Positions 16,087 through 23,963 of a stretch of 24,989 nucleotides of DNA are shown here, piece by piece (positions within the stretch are counted from its first letter, which is position 1; the number at the start of each line of letters is the position of its first letter). Source of the stretch: a bacterium. Its GTDB lineage: Bacteria > Planctomycetota > J058 > JAJDCP01. The DNA lies in contig JAUIEM010000107.1 in assembly GCA_030428695.1 (NCBI GenBank), forward strand, positions 1-24,989. The letters are read 5' to 3'. The notes beneath the pieces were generated by a model, which was not told the origin of the DNA, did no database searches, and worked only from the letters and a program-made list of their open reading frames with translations. Both the position numbers and the translations under genes were made by a program.

Positions 16087-17795
16087 CGTTCTGCCTCCAT
16101 CGCATCGAGCCAGGCGGGCACCTCGGCCACGCTCGGCAGCACGGCGTCCGGCGCGGTTCCCTCGGGCAGCGCATCGCCCTCGCGGTAGGTCCCCGTCAGC
16201 ACCAGGGCGACCGCCCGCAGGTGCGCGCGGCGGGCGCCGAGCAGGTCGGAGAAGACCGAGTCGCCGACGAAGGCGCACTCCTCCGCCCGCAGACCGAGGC
16301 GGCGCAGGCCCTCGGCGAAGAAGCGCTCCTGGGGCTTGCCGCACTCGATCGGCTCGACGTCGGCGCAGAAGCTGACCGCGGCGACCAGTCCTCCGAGGCC
16401 CATCGAGCGCCGGCCGGGAGCGTGCGGGTAGCTCTTGTCGCGGTGGGCGACGAACAGCGGCGCCCCCGCGTCGACCGCCTCGAAGGCCGCCGACATCTTC
16501 TCGAAGTCCGCCTCGCGATCGTAGCCGATGTACACGCAGTCCGCGGGTCCCTCGCGTACAGGAACGAGGCCGGCGGCGGCGACATCGGCGTCCGCGTGCG
16601 GCGGCGCGAGCAGGTGTACGCGGCCTCCCGGGGCGTGCCGGGCCATCGCCGCCAGGGTCGCCTCCTGGGCGGTCAGCACCTCCTCGGGGGCGACCTCGAT
16701 GCCGCTCTCGCCGAGCATCTTCGCCAGGGAGGCGGAGGAGAAGCGCGTCAGGTTGGTCAGGAGCATCACCTGCAGCCCGCGCTCCCGCAACGCCCTGACG
16801 GTCTCCGCCGCCCCGGGCAGAGGCTGGTGATGGCGGATCAGCACGCCGTCGACATCGAGGAACACGCCCTTCAGCGCGGGCGGGGGCGCAGGGGTGAGCT
16901 CGACCGTCCGGGTGAAAGCCGCGCCCGCCTCGCGCAGGGCCGCCTCCAGAACCGCCGGGTCGCCGTCGGGCAGCGCGATCAGCGAGCCGCCGCCGCCGGC
17001 CCCGGTCAGCTTCGCGCCGAGGGCGCCGGCCGCGCGTGCGGCGTGGACCAGCCGGTCGAGGGCCGGCGTCGAGACGTGCAGGGCCGAGAGCAGCCCGTGG
17101 TTCTCGTCGAACAGCGCGCCGAGCGCCGCGGCGTCGCCTTCCTGCAGCGCCGCCACGCCGTCGCGCGTCAGCTTGCCGATGCCGTCGAGGATGCGGCTGA
17201 CGCTGCGGCGCCGGCTGTCGTACAGCTTGCGGACGCCGGACACCATCGCCCCGGTGTCGCCGGAGCTGCCGGAGTACGCGAGCACGAAGCGCAGCGCGCG
17301 GCCCGGGCGCAGGCCGCGGATGCTGGTTCCCTCGGGCCCGCGCTGGAAGAACACCAGGCCGCCGCGTGCCGCCGCCGTCGTGTCGATGCCCGAGGGGTTG
17401 CCGTGGAAGATGCGCTCGAGGTCCAGGGCGCGCGCTTCGAGCTCTTCCAGGGCCGGAGCCTCCTCCCGCAGCGCCGCCACCGCCCGCAAGGCCGCCACCG
17501 CGAGCGCGGCGGAGCTTCCCATGCCGCCGCCGGCGGGCAGGTGCGGCGCGGCCTCGAGCACCAGGTGGGGCTCACCGACGCTGCCGCACAGCTGGGCGAA
17601 CCAGCGGGCGAGGGGGCCGCCGGTCGGGTCGGGGGCGAGGTCGACCCCCCAGGCGGGGATGCGCAGGCGGGGGGCCTCGCCGCGGGAGGCGCGTGCGCCG
17701 ACGCCGTCCGGCAGGGCCAGGGCGACCGCGGGCTGGCCGTAGACGACCGCGTGCTCGCCGAACAGGATGGCTTTGCCGTGTCCCGTGTGCATCAT
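16077..17795 (-). CDS. Mevalonate kinase fused to a NagD-like HAD phosphatase
   Basis: A 572-residue two-domain protein. Residues 1-300 are a GHMP kinase of the mevalonate kinase type: GKAILFGEHAVVYGQPAVAL (7-26), the glycine loop PAGGGMGSSAA (87-97), HGNPSGID with the catalytic Asp138, and KLTGAGGGGSLI (262-273). Residues 309-572 are a type-IIA HAD hydrolase of the NagD/LHPP type: DVDGV (314-318), LLTN (345-348), GKP with Lys487, and GDSVFSD (511-517). All HAD catalytic residues are present. I know of no characterised protein with this order. The kinase would phosphorylate mevalonate; the phosphatase substrate is unknown but may be a related phosphate. The start is ATG at 17793-17795 or the ATG one codon on. 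No Shine-Dalgarno is seen, and a -10 box lies seven bases upstream, so a leaderless transcript is likely. It is the first gene of the ubiX-ubiD operon. Confidence 0.92.
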   Translation of the reverse strand: MMHTGHGKAILFGEHAVVYGQPAVALALPDGVGARASRGEAPRLRIPAWGVDLAPDPTGGPLARWFAQLCGSVGEPHLVLEAAPHLPAGGGMGSSAALAVAALRAVAALREEAPALEELEARALDLERIFHGNPSGIDTTAAARGGLVFFQRGPEGTSIRGLRPGRALRFVLAYSGSSGDTGAMVSGVRKLYDSRRRSVSRILDGIGKLTRDGVAALQEGDAAALGALFDENHGLLSALHVSTPALDRLVHAARAAGALGAKLTGAGGGGSLIALPDGDPAVLEAALREAGAAFTRTVELTPAPPPALKGVFLDVDGVLIRHHQPLPGAAETVRALRERGLQVMLLTNLTRFSSASLAKMLGESGIEVAPEEVLTAQEATLAAMARHAPGGRVHLLAPPHADADVAAAGLVPVREGPADCVYIGYDREADFEKMSAAFEAVDAGAPLFVAHRDKSYPHAPGRRSMGLGGLVAAVSFCADVEPIECGKPQERFFAEGLRRLGLRAEECAFVGDSVFSDLLGARRAHLRAVALVLTGTYREGDALPEGTAPDAVLPSVAEVPAWLDAMEAERCG

Positions 17796-17851
17796 GGGCC
17801 GTACTATAGCAGAGGCCCCGGTGGCCGGGTCGGACTTTCCGAGGAGCAGCG
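17796..17851. promoter_or_regulatory. Compact divergent promoter region with overlapping -10 elements
   Basis: This 56-bp gap separates the mevalonate kinase-HAD gene (minus) from the aldo/keto reductase gene (plus). On the minus strand TATAGT (17808-17803) sits seven bases before the start codon, so transcription would begin at or near the ATG. On the plus strand TACTAT (17802-17807) overlaps it and could serve the reductase, whose GAGGAG lies about six bases upstream of its ATG. The -35 elements are poor on both strands. Confidence 0.45.
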
Positions 17852-18703
17852 ATGGACAGCGTCACACTCACCGGCAGCGAGGTCCCCCTCTCCCGCATCG
17901 GCCAGGGCACCTGGCAGATCAGCACCTCCGGACCCGCCGCGGAGCGCGCCCTCGACGCGCTCGCCGAAGGCGTGCGGCTCGGCATGACCCACCTCGACAC
18001 CGCGGAGATGTACGGCTCCGGTGCCTCCGAGAGCCTGCTCGCCCGCCTCCTGCAGGAGCGGGACATCGCGCGGGACGCGGTCGTGCTCGCCTCGAAGGTG
18101 CTGCCGTCGAACGCTTCCTACGACGGCACCCTGCGCGCCTGCGAGCAGAGCCTCGCGCGGCTCGGGGTCGACGTCCTCGACCTGTACATGCTGCACTGGC
18201 CCGGACGCTACCCGATCGAGGACACGATGCGCGCCCTGGAGACCCTGGTCGAACGCGGCCTGGTGCGGGCGATCGGCGTCTCCAACTTCGACGTCGAAGA
18301 GCTCGAGGAGGCGCAGGCCTGCCTGCAACACGTGCCCCTCGCCTTCAACCAGGTGCTGTACCACCTGCGCGAACGGGCGATCGAGCGGCGGCTGCTCCCT
18401 TTCTGCGAGCGGGAGGGCATCGTCGTCGTCTCGTACTCCCCGTTCGGCCAGGGGGACTTCCCGACGGCGGGCTCGAAGCAGGGGAAGCTGCTGGAACAGA
18501 TCGGACAGGCCCACGGGAAGACGCCGCGGCAGGTGGCGCTGCGCTTCCTCAGCCGGCGCACGGTGGTGATTCCCAAGGCGGAGAAGACACCGCACGTGGT
18601 CGAGAACGCCGGCGCCGCGGGCTTCACGCTGACGGACGGCGAGGTCGCGGCGATCGATGCGGCGTTTCCGCCGTCGAGACGCGGCGGGCTGCCGATGCTG
18701 TAG
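17852..18703 (+). CDS. Aldo/keto reductase family oxidoreductase
   Basis: A 283-residue soluble NADPH-dependent aldo/keto reductase with a TIM-barrel fold. The catalytic tetrad is complete: Asp49 and Tyr54 in HLDTAEMYGSG, Lys82 in ASKVLPSN and His115 in YMLHWPGRYP. Further hallmarks are GVSNFDVEEL, SYSPFGQG and IPKAEKTPHVVENAGA, the last being the NADP-phosphate-binding strand and helix. The ATG is preceded by GAGGAG. It is divergent from the mevalonate kinase operon and shares its promoter region, and it is followed after ten bases by a small unknown gene. The substrate cannot be read from the sequence. Confidence 0.95.
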   Translation: MDSVTLTGSEVPLSRIGQGTWQISTSGPAAERALDALAEGVRLGMTHLDTAEMYGSGASESLLARLLQERDIARDAVVLASKVLPSNASYDGTLRACEQSLARLGVDVLDLYMLHWPGRYPIEDTMRALETLVERGLVRAIGVSNFDVEELEEAQACLQHVPLAFNQVLYHLRERAIERRLLPFCEREGIVVVSYSPFGQGDFPTAGSKQGKLLEQIGQAHGKTPRQVALRFLSRRTVVIPKAEKTPHVVENAGAAGFTLTDGEVAAIDAAFPPSRRGGLPML

Positions 18704-18713
18704 GGAGGACACG

Positions 18714-19094
18714 ATGGGGTACGAGCTTCACATCGAGGCGAAGGGCCACGACGGGGAGGACGAGTCGACATGGCTGCCGCTCGCGGACTGGGAGCGGGCC
18801 GTCGAGGCGACCCCGAACGTGCGGCTGGCGACGGGCGACATGCTGGTTCTCGGCAGGAACCCCCGCACCGGCGAGGAGATCGGCATGCCGCGCCGTCCCG
18901 GGACCGCGGAGTGGCAGGCCGAGCCCGGGACGTGGTGGCCGGTCTTCTTCCACGGGCGCGGGAGCGTGAGCTTCAAGCCGGGAAGAGGCATGACCGACGA
19001 CCCCGCCCATCCGCTGCGCGTGGCGGTCGCGGCGCTCGCGCGGGCGCTCGACGCCGACATCCGCGGGGACGAGGGGGAGCTCTACGACTGGTGA
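18714..19094 (+). CDS. Small hypothetical protein
   Basis: A 126-residue soluble protein, co-transcribed with the aldo/keto reductase (10-base gap). The ATG at 18714-18716 has GGGAGG five bases upstream, so it is chosen over an in-frame start 19 codons earlier that would overlap the reductase. It begins MGYELHIEAKG, carries a central Trp-rich segment (WQAEPGTWWPVFF) and ends with a helix followed by GDEGELYDW. I recall a widespread uncharacterised group of similar length with an N-terminal M-x-Y-x-L-H/Y and a C-terminal GDEGE-like end, to which this may belong. No function is known to me. It has no catalytic motif, signal peptide or membrane segment. Confidence 0.8.
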   Translation: MGYELHIEAKGHDGEDESTWLPLADWERAVEATPNVRLATGDMLVLGRNPRTGEEIGMPRRPGTAEWQAEPGTWWPVFFHGRGSVSFKPGRGMTDDPAHPLRVAVAALARALDADIRGDEGELYDW

Positions 19095-19117
19095 CCCGGT
19101 GGCTGCACCGGGGTGCA

Positions 19118-21184
19118 TCAGACGGGGTGAGGGGCGTCGCTCTTGCGCACGACCTGGTGCGTGAACACCGTGACGAAGTCGGGATCGAGCTGACCGCTCG
19201 CGGCGTTGGCGCGTAGCACGACCTTGGCGTGGTCGGTCGAGGCACCCTGGAGCAGAAGCTCGTCGTAGCACTCCGCGATCCACAACACCTTGTTGATCGG
19301 GTGGGCTCCGTCGAGGCTCCTTGCCGCATGCGCCTCGAGCCGGTCGGGAACCGCCGCCAGGTCGGCCGGCCAGGGGAGCTGACGCAGGAGCTCGAACACG
19401 CGCTCCCGGTGGCTCTCGAGGCGCCGCTCCTCGGCCCCGGTCAGGAAACCCTGCCGGACGCTGAGCGCCTCGAGCTCGGACATCGCGATCAGCCGGTAGC
19501 TCTCCTCTTCATCGAGCTGGATCTCGACGGCCGCGAGCTCCTCGAGCTTCTCGAGCTGCCGCGCCGTCAACGCGCGGCTGCGGGCGAGGTAGCGGATGTA
19601 CTCGAGCGCCTGGTCGAGGTAGGAGCGCAGGTCGGCCTGCTCGGCCCGCAGGCGCTCGACCTCCTGGGGAGCGGGCGGGCGCCCCTCTTCCGCCAGGGAC
19701 TCGAGCAGGAGATCGCGGGAGGAAGCGGCGAAGCGCGCCTCGATCAGCTGGAAGCGGCGCTGGATGTGCTTGAGCCCGAGGCTGTCGATCCGCGCCGGCT
19801 TCTGGAGGATGCTCTCCGGCACCCCCGCCCGCCCCAGCTCGTGCAGCAGCGCCGCGCAGTGCAGCTGGCGCAGCTCCTCCGGGCTGAAACGCACCGCCGC
19901 CAGAGGCCCTTCCGCCACGGCTTGCGCCGCCTGGGCCAGCGCGCCACAGAGGCTGGCCACGCGCTCAGAGTGACCCGCGCGTTCCGGTTCCGCCAACTCG
20001 ACGAGCTGCGCGCACAGGCCGACCATGCCCTCGAAGGAGCGGCGCTGGGCGATCGACGCACGGATCCCCGCCAGATGCCCACCGACCAGCGCGCCGAGCC
20101 CCCTGCAACGCTCGAGGTCCGCATCGACGAAGGCCGTGGTCGCGCGCCGGCTCGCCAGCCCGAGCACCCCGAGCAGCTCGGACCCGTCGCGCATCGGGAC
20201 CAGCACGCAGGCCCGCGTCGTCGTCTGGCCCTCGAAGGACGTGCGCAACAGACCATCGCCCGCCGCCGCCTCCTCGACCAGCTCACGCCCGAAGACCGCC
20301 GCCATCGCGAGCGGAGCGCAGCCGTCCTCGAAGCGGAAGGCCCACGGCACCAGGCCCTCGGACGCCGACAGGAACAACGCCGCGCAGGTCGCGGTCGGAA
20401 ACAGCGGCAGCAACCGCTCGACGCAGGTGTTGACCAGCGGCCCGACCTGGTCGCAGCAGGCCAGGCCCGCGCACAGCTCGAGGAGCAGGGCGGTCGGCAG
20501 CGCCTCGGCCTCCTGGACCGGGGCAAGCTGCTTGACCGTCGTCGCCTCGCCCTCCGCCATCTTGCGGGTCCACTCCGCCGAGAAGGGGAGGTGGGTCCGC
20601 GGGCCGATCTTCGGGAAGACCAGCGTCTTCTGGGCGATGACGGTCTCATCCTCGTCCTGCTCGGTGTCCTTCAGGGTGTCGTCGAGCCCGGGGTCGCGCA
20701 CCGCGCGGACGAGCACGGGGCCGGTGCTGTTGCCCCAGCTGTCGAGGTTCCCGCTCCAGGCGATGAACTCCTGGGTGTCGATCTCGATGCCCTCGAACTC
20801 GTCATCCCCATCGTCCGGATCCGGCGGCGGGAGCCATCCGATCCCGGTCTGGGCTGGACGCGGCTGGCGGACGCGGATCTTCACCGCGAGCACCGAGCCG
20901 CCGATCGAGATCTGGTCGCCATCGCCGAGCAGCGTGCGCTCGCGCCCTCCGACCCGCATCGCCTCGCGGCGCTCGCCGTGCTGGACGTCGGTCGTGTGCT
21001 TGTCGCTGAGATGGACATAGGAGTAGCTCGTCCCGATCTTGACGATCTCGCCGTGCCGGGCCCCCACCCCCGGACCGGTGAGGACCATGTCGTTGCGGGG
21101 GTCGCGGCCGATGCCGAAGACATCCCGACGGCAGCGCTTGCGCATGCCCTTCTCCGGCCCAGCGACGACCTTCAGCTGCAACAT
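19118..21184 (-). CDS. FHA-GAF-degenerate HD-GYP signalling protein
   Basis: A 688-residue cytoplasmic signalling protein. Residues 1-105 are a forkhead-associated domain (GIGRDPRNDMVL, ARHGEI, then SYVHLSDKHTTDVQHGE), which binds phosphothreonine peptides. An acidic linker follows (120-185). Residues 232-378 resemble a GAF domain, and 395-665 resemble HD-GYP. In the latter HSERVA (405-410) is kept, but the HDIGK motif reads HELGR (448-452) and the GYP motif is missing: the region expected to hold it reads SLDGAHP. An inserted helical segment lies near 480-600. Loss of the metal ligands suggests that it binds c-di-GMP or partners without hydrolysing them. The ATG is preceded by GGGGGAG about twelve bases upstream. 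It is divergent from the chimeric kinase gene, and FHA proteins usually read the output of such kinases. Confidence 0.85.
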   Translation of the reverse strand: MLQLKVVAGPEKGMRKRCRRDVFGIGRDPRNDMVLTGPGVGARHGEIVKIGTSYSYVHLSDKHTTDVQHGERREAMRVGGRERTLLGDGDQISIGGSVLAVKIRVRQPRPAQTGIGWLPPPDPDDGDDEFEGIEIDTQEFIAWSGNLDSWGNSTGPVLVRAVRDPGLDDTLKDTEQDEDETVIAQKTLVFPKIGPRTHLPFSAEWTRKMAEGEATTVKQLAPVQEAEALPTALLLELCAGLACCDQVGPLVNTCVERLLPLFPTATCAALFLSASEGLVPWAFRFEDGCAPLAMAAVFGRELVEEAAAGDGLLRTSFEGQTTTRACVLVPMRDGSELLGVLGLASRRATTAFVDADLERCRGLGALVGGHLAGIRASIAQRRSFEGMVGLCAQLVELAEPERAGHSERVASLCGALAQAAQAVAEGPLAAVRFSPEELRQLHCAALLHELGRAGVPESILQKPARIDSLGLKHIQRRFQLIEARFAASSRDLLLESLAEEGRPPAPQEVERLRAEQADLRSYLDQALEYIRYLARSRALTARQLEKLEELAAVEIQLDEEESYRLIAMSELEALSVRQGFLTGAEERRLESHRERVFELLRQLPWPADLAAVPDRLEAHAARSLDGAHPINKVLWIAECYDELLLQGASTDHAKVVLRANAASGQLDPDFVTVFTHQVVRKSDAPHPV

Positions 21185-21357
21185 GCGGGAACGGCTCCCC
21201 CGGCTGCTCGGTGTCCTATCCTAGCATGTCGCGGCTGGGCTTCACAGTCGACATTCGCGGTCATGTTGTTGGGGGGATGGGTCCCGGGTCGATCCGACGA
21301 AGGGGACTTCGGAACGCGATCGTGTACACTCAAGGTCCCCCATCGTCCCGGCAGACC

Positions 21358-22299
21358 ATGGATCCCGAGCTCCGCAAGAAGTGGCAGGACAACGTCGACG
21401 AGCACTTCTCGATGCAGTACCCGTCGTCGCTCTCGACCCGCCCCCGCTCACCGAGCGCGCTCGACTCCTTCAAGCCCGCCGCCTGGTACCGCGAGCCGCC
21501 GAAGGTCGCGTCCGGACCGGCCCCCGAAGGCGACGGCCCCTTCCAGCTGCTCGACCGGATCGGCACCGGCGGCATGGGCGTGGTCTACGGCGCCCACCAA
21601 CGCTCGCTCGCGCGCAGGGTCGCCGTCAAGACGCTGAAGAGCGAGCCGCACCCCTGCGACCGTGCCCTGTTCGAGGCCGAGGCCCACACGATCGGCATGC
21701 TCGAGCACCCGAACATCGTGCCGATCTACGACCTCGGCGAGACCGCGCAGGGGGATCCCTTCCTCGCGATGAAGCTGGTCGAGGGGAGGAGCTGGCGGGA
21801 GGTCCTGTGGGGTCAACCGACCGACCTGGTCGAGAACCTCGAGACCCTGCTCCAGGTCTGCAACGCCGTCGCCTTCGCCCACAGCAAGGAGATCGTTCAC
21901 AACGACATCAAGCCCTCCAACGTGATGCTCGGCGATTTCGGGGAGGTTCTTCTGCAGCTCGCATTCGCCCTCAACTATCTCGGGCACAGCAAGCTTGCGT
22001 CCGGCTCAGGAGAGGCGGCGTACGCAGCCCATCGCGAGGCAACGGACATCACCTCTGCCTTGTATGGACGCGACTCCAGCGTGCTTGAGTACAAGAGCCA
22101 ACTGGCAGTATCTCTTCGAGGACTCGGAGCGTGCTACGAGCAACAGGATAAGCCTGAGATTGCCGTGCAGTGCTATCGAGATGCTGAGGAGCTGCTGCGA
22201 GACGACCCTCTTCTCGCCGAAGACCGTGCAAAACTCCTCCAGGACATTGAACGTCTGGACGGAGCCTCTGATAGGGACTCCACTCGAGAGAACAGATGA
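21358..22299 (+). pseudogene. Chimeric Ser/Thr kinase N-terminus joined to a TPR-like C-terminus (C-lobe deleted)
   Basis: The frame is open for 313 residues, but the kinase domain is incomplete. Residues 64-199 hold the glycine loop GTGGMGVVY (69-77), VAVK with Lys91, and HNDIKPSNVML (181-191). Related kinases continue from FGEV into a D-W/F-G metal-binding motif and a full C-lobe. Here the sequence jumps after GEVLL (near residue 199, nt 21955) into helical repeats such as LGACYEQQDKPEIAVQCYRDAEELL (257-281), which are TPR-like. The base composition drops at the same place. The protein cannot phosphorylate in the normal way. The start ATG (21358-21360) has no Shine-Dalgarno; a GTG at 21211 is less likely. 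The stop overlaps the methyltransferase start by ATGA. It may still be expressed as a chimeric adaptor. Confidence 0.78.
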
Positions 22300-23834
22300 A
22301 CATGCAGAAGGAATCCTCCTACGATGCCCTGCCCTATCCCGATCTCTGTCTTCCGAATACGCATCCGAACAGACTTCATGTCGTCGCTCGCCTCCATGGC
22401 CTGAGGGCACCCGACGTCAAAGGCTGTCGCGTACTCGAGCTCGGTTGTGGCACGGGCGCGAATCTTCTTTCCATCGCCTACGGGTTACCCGGCTCCAGGT
22501 GTATCGGAGTTGACCTCTCCACAAGGCAGATCGAGCACGGTCGGGCCATACAAGAAGCTGCCGGCGTAAGCAACGCCGAGCTCCTCGACATGGACGTTCT
22601 GGATATCGACGCCGACTTTGGGCAGTTCGACTACATTATCGCCAACGGTCTGTATGCGTGGGTGCCGAGCACAGTCCAGGAGAAGGTCCTCTCGATCTGC
22701 AGGAAGAATCTGGCTGGAAACGGGGTTGCCTTTGTCAGCTACAACACCTACCCCGGCTGCCATTCGAGAATCATGGCCCGTCGTATGCTCCTGTACCACA
22801 CCCGAGACCTCTCCGACCAGGCGGCATGTGTAGAGTCGGCAAGGGATTTCCTTCGTTTCATCGCGGGGACCGCCCGGGATCTCGGCGACGGGTACAAGGA
22901 ATCGCTGGCTGACCTCTCGCAAGCCATCGAGGGAGTCGATGACTCCTTTATCGCGCACGAGCTTCTCGATACGCACAACCAACCGCTGTACTTCCACGAG
23001 TTCCACCAACGCCTGCGATCAAACGGTCTGCAGTATCTGGGAGACACAACGCACAGCGTCGCACTGGAGACCTTGCTGACAGCGGAGGGGCGCGCCCATT
23101 TGCAAGGCATGGATCGCACCTCGCGCGAGCAGTGCCTGGACTTCCTTGTCGGTCGTAAATTTCGCGACAGCCTGATCTGCCACGAGGAGGTTGGTCTGGC
23201 GGAGATGGCACAGGCCTCCGCCCTCCGCGACCTCGAGCTCGGCTGCCCCGCAGCTCCCCCCGAGACCCGGCCGAGGTTTGGGGAGTCCATGACCTTTCGG
23301 GCGCCCAACGGAGTCGGGTTCGTGACCGACAACCCCCTGACCCAGGCCTCACTCCTCGTTCTCCACGAAGAGTGGCCCCGGCATCTCGGACTGACCGACG
23401 TGTTCATGCGGGCCGGGGAAGCTATCGGCCAGCGCACCTTGAGCAAGAAGCTGCGCCAGGACGCGCGCAGCGAGCTCCTCCACGCACTCGGCGTGGAGGC
23501 CGTCACCGCCCAGGAGGCGACGCCGCGTCTGTGTAGCAGGTTGAAAGAACGGCCACGCGCCAGTCGGCTGGCTCAGCTACAGGCGGGTGCGAAGCGGGGA
23601 GCGGTGACGACGCTCCTGCACACCAGCCTTCCCGTCGACGCGCTGAGCGAGTTTGTGCTGGTCTCGTGCGACGGTTCGCGAACCGTTCCAGAGGTCGCGC
23701 AAAGCCTGGCGACGGCCATCGGCGCGCAGGCGGTTGGCGTCCCGGGGCTCGAGAAGGCCTCTCTCGACGAGTTGACCGAGGTCGTGCGCGTCGTCGCGGG
23801 GACCCTTGCGCGGCACGGGCTGTTTCTCGACTGA
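22296..23834 (+). CDS. Class I SAM-dependent methyltransferase with methyltransferase regulatory domain
   Basis: A 512-residue protein. The N-terminal methyltransferase domain has motif I VLELGCGTGAN (46-56), an acidic end of strand two in GVDLSTRQIEHG (71-82), and FDYIIANGLYAWVP in the motif IV position. NGVAFVSYNTYPGCH is typical of proteins that carry the methyltransferase regulatory domain (MethyTransf_Reg family), which would follow over about 210-320. The C-terminal 150 residues are helical, with a segment (VSCDGSRTVPEVAQSLA) that recalls the winged-helix part of such proteins. The substrate is unknown. Its start overlaps the chimeric kinase/TPR stop (ATGA), and a second in-frame ATG lies two codons later. 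Its base composition is lower in G+C than the genes to the left, which suggests transfer. Confidence 0.9.
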   Translation: MNMQKESSYDALPYPDLCLPNTHPNRLHVVARLHGLRAPDVKGCRVLELGCGTGANLLSIAYGLPGSRCIGVDLSTRQIEHGRAIQEAAGVSNAELLDMDVLDIDADFGQFDYIIANGLYAWVPSTVQEKVLSICRKNLAGNGVAFVSYNTYPGCHSRIMARRMLLYHTRDLSDQAACVESARDFLRFIAGTARDLGDGYKESLADLSQAIEGVDDSFIAHELLDTHNQPLYFHEFHQRLRSNGLQYLGDTTHSVALETLLTAEGRAHLQGMDRTSREQCLDFLVGRKFRDSLICHEEVGLAEMAQASALRDLELGCPAAPPETRPRFGESMTFRAPNGVGFVTDNPLTQASLLVLHEEWPRHLGLTDVFMRAGEAIGQRTLSKKLRQDARSELLHALGVEAVTAQEATPRLCSRLKERPRASRLAQLQAGAKRGAVTTLLHTSLPVDALSEFVLVSCDGSRTVPEVAQSLATAIGAQAVGVPGLEKASLDELTEVVRVVAGTLARHGLFLD

Positions 23835-23963
23835 GCGGCCGTCGGAGCGTGCAGGCCGGAGACCCGGAGGTCGCCAACGTCCCGGAGCCGTGGAGGAAGT
23901 TGCAGACAGGCTGAAAAGATCGCGCTTCGGTCTTGCGTTCTATGGCGAGGGAGTCATGGATCT

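Noticed and set aside
23835..23963. Gap before the DruA-like gene examined for a tRNA, attachment site or promoter
   Set aside because: No cloverleaf, repeat or convincing -35/-10 pair was seen.
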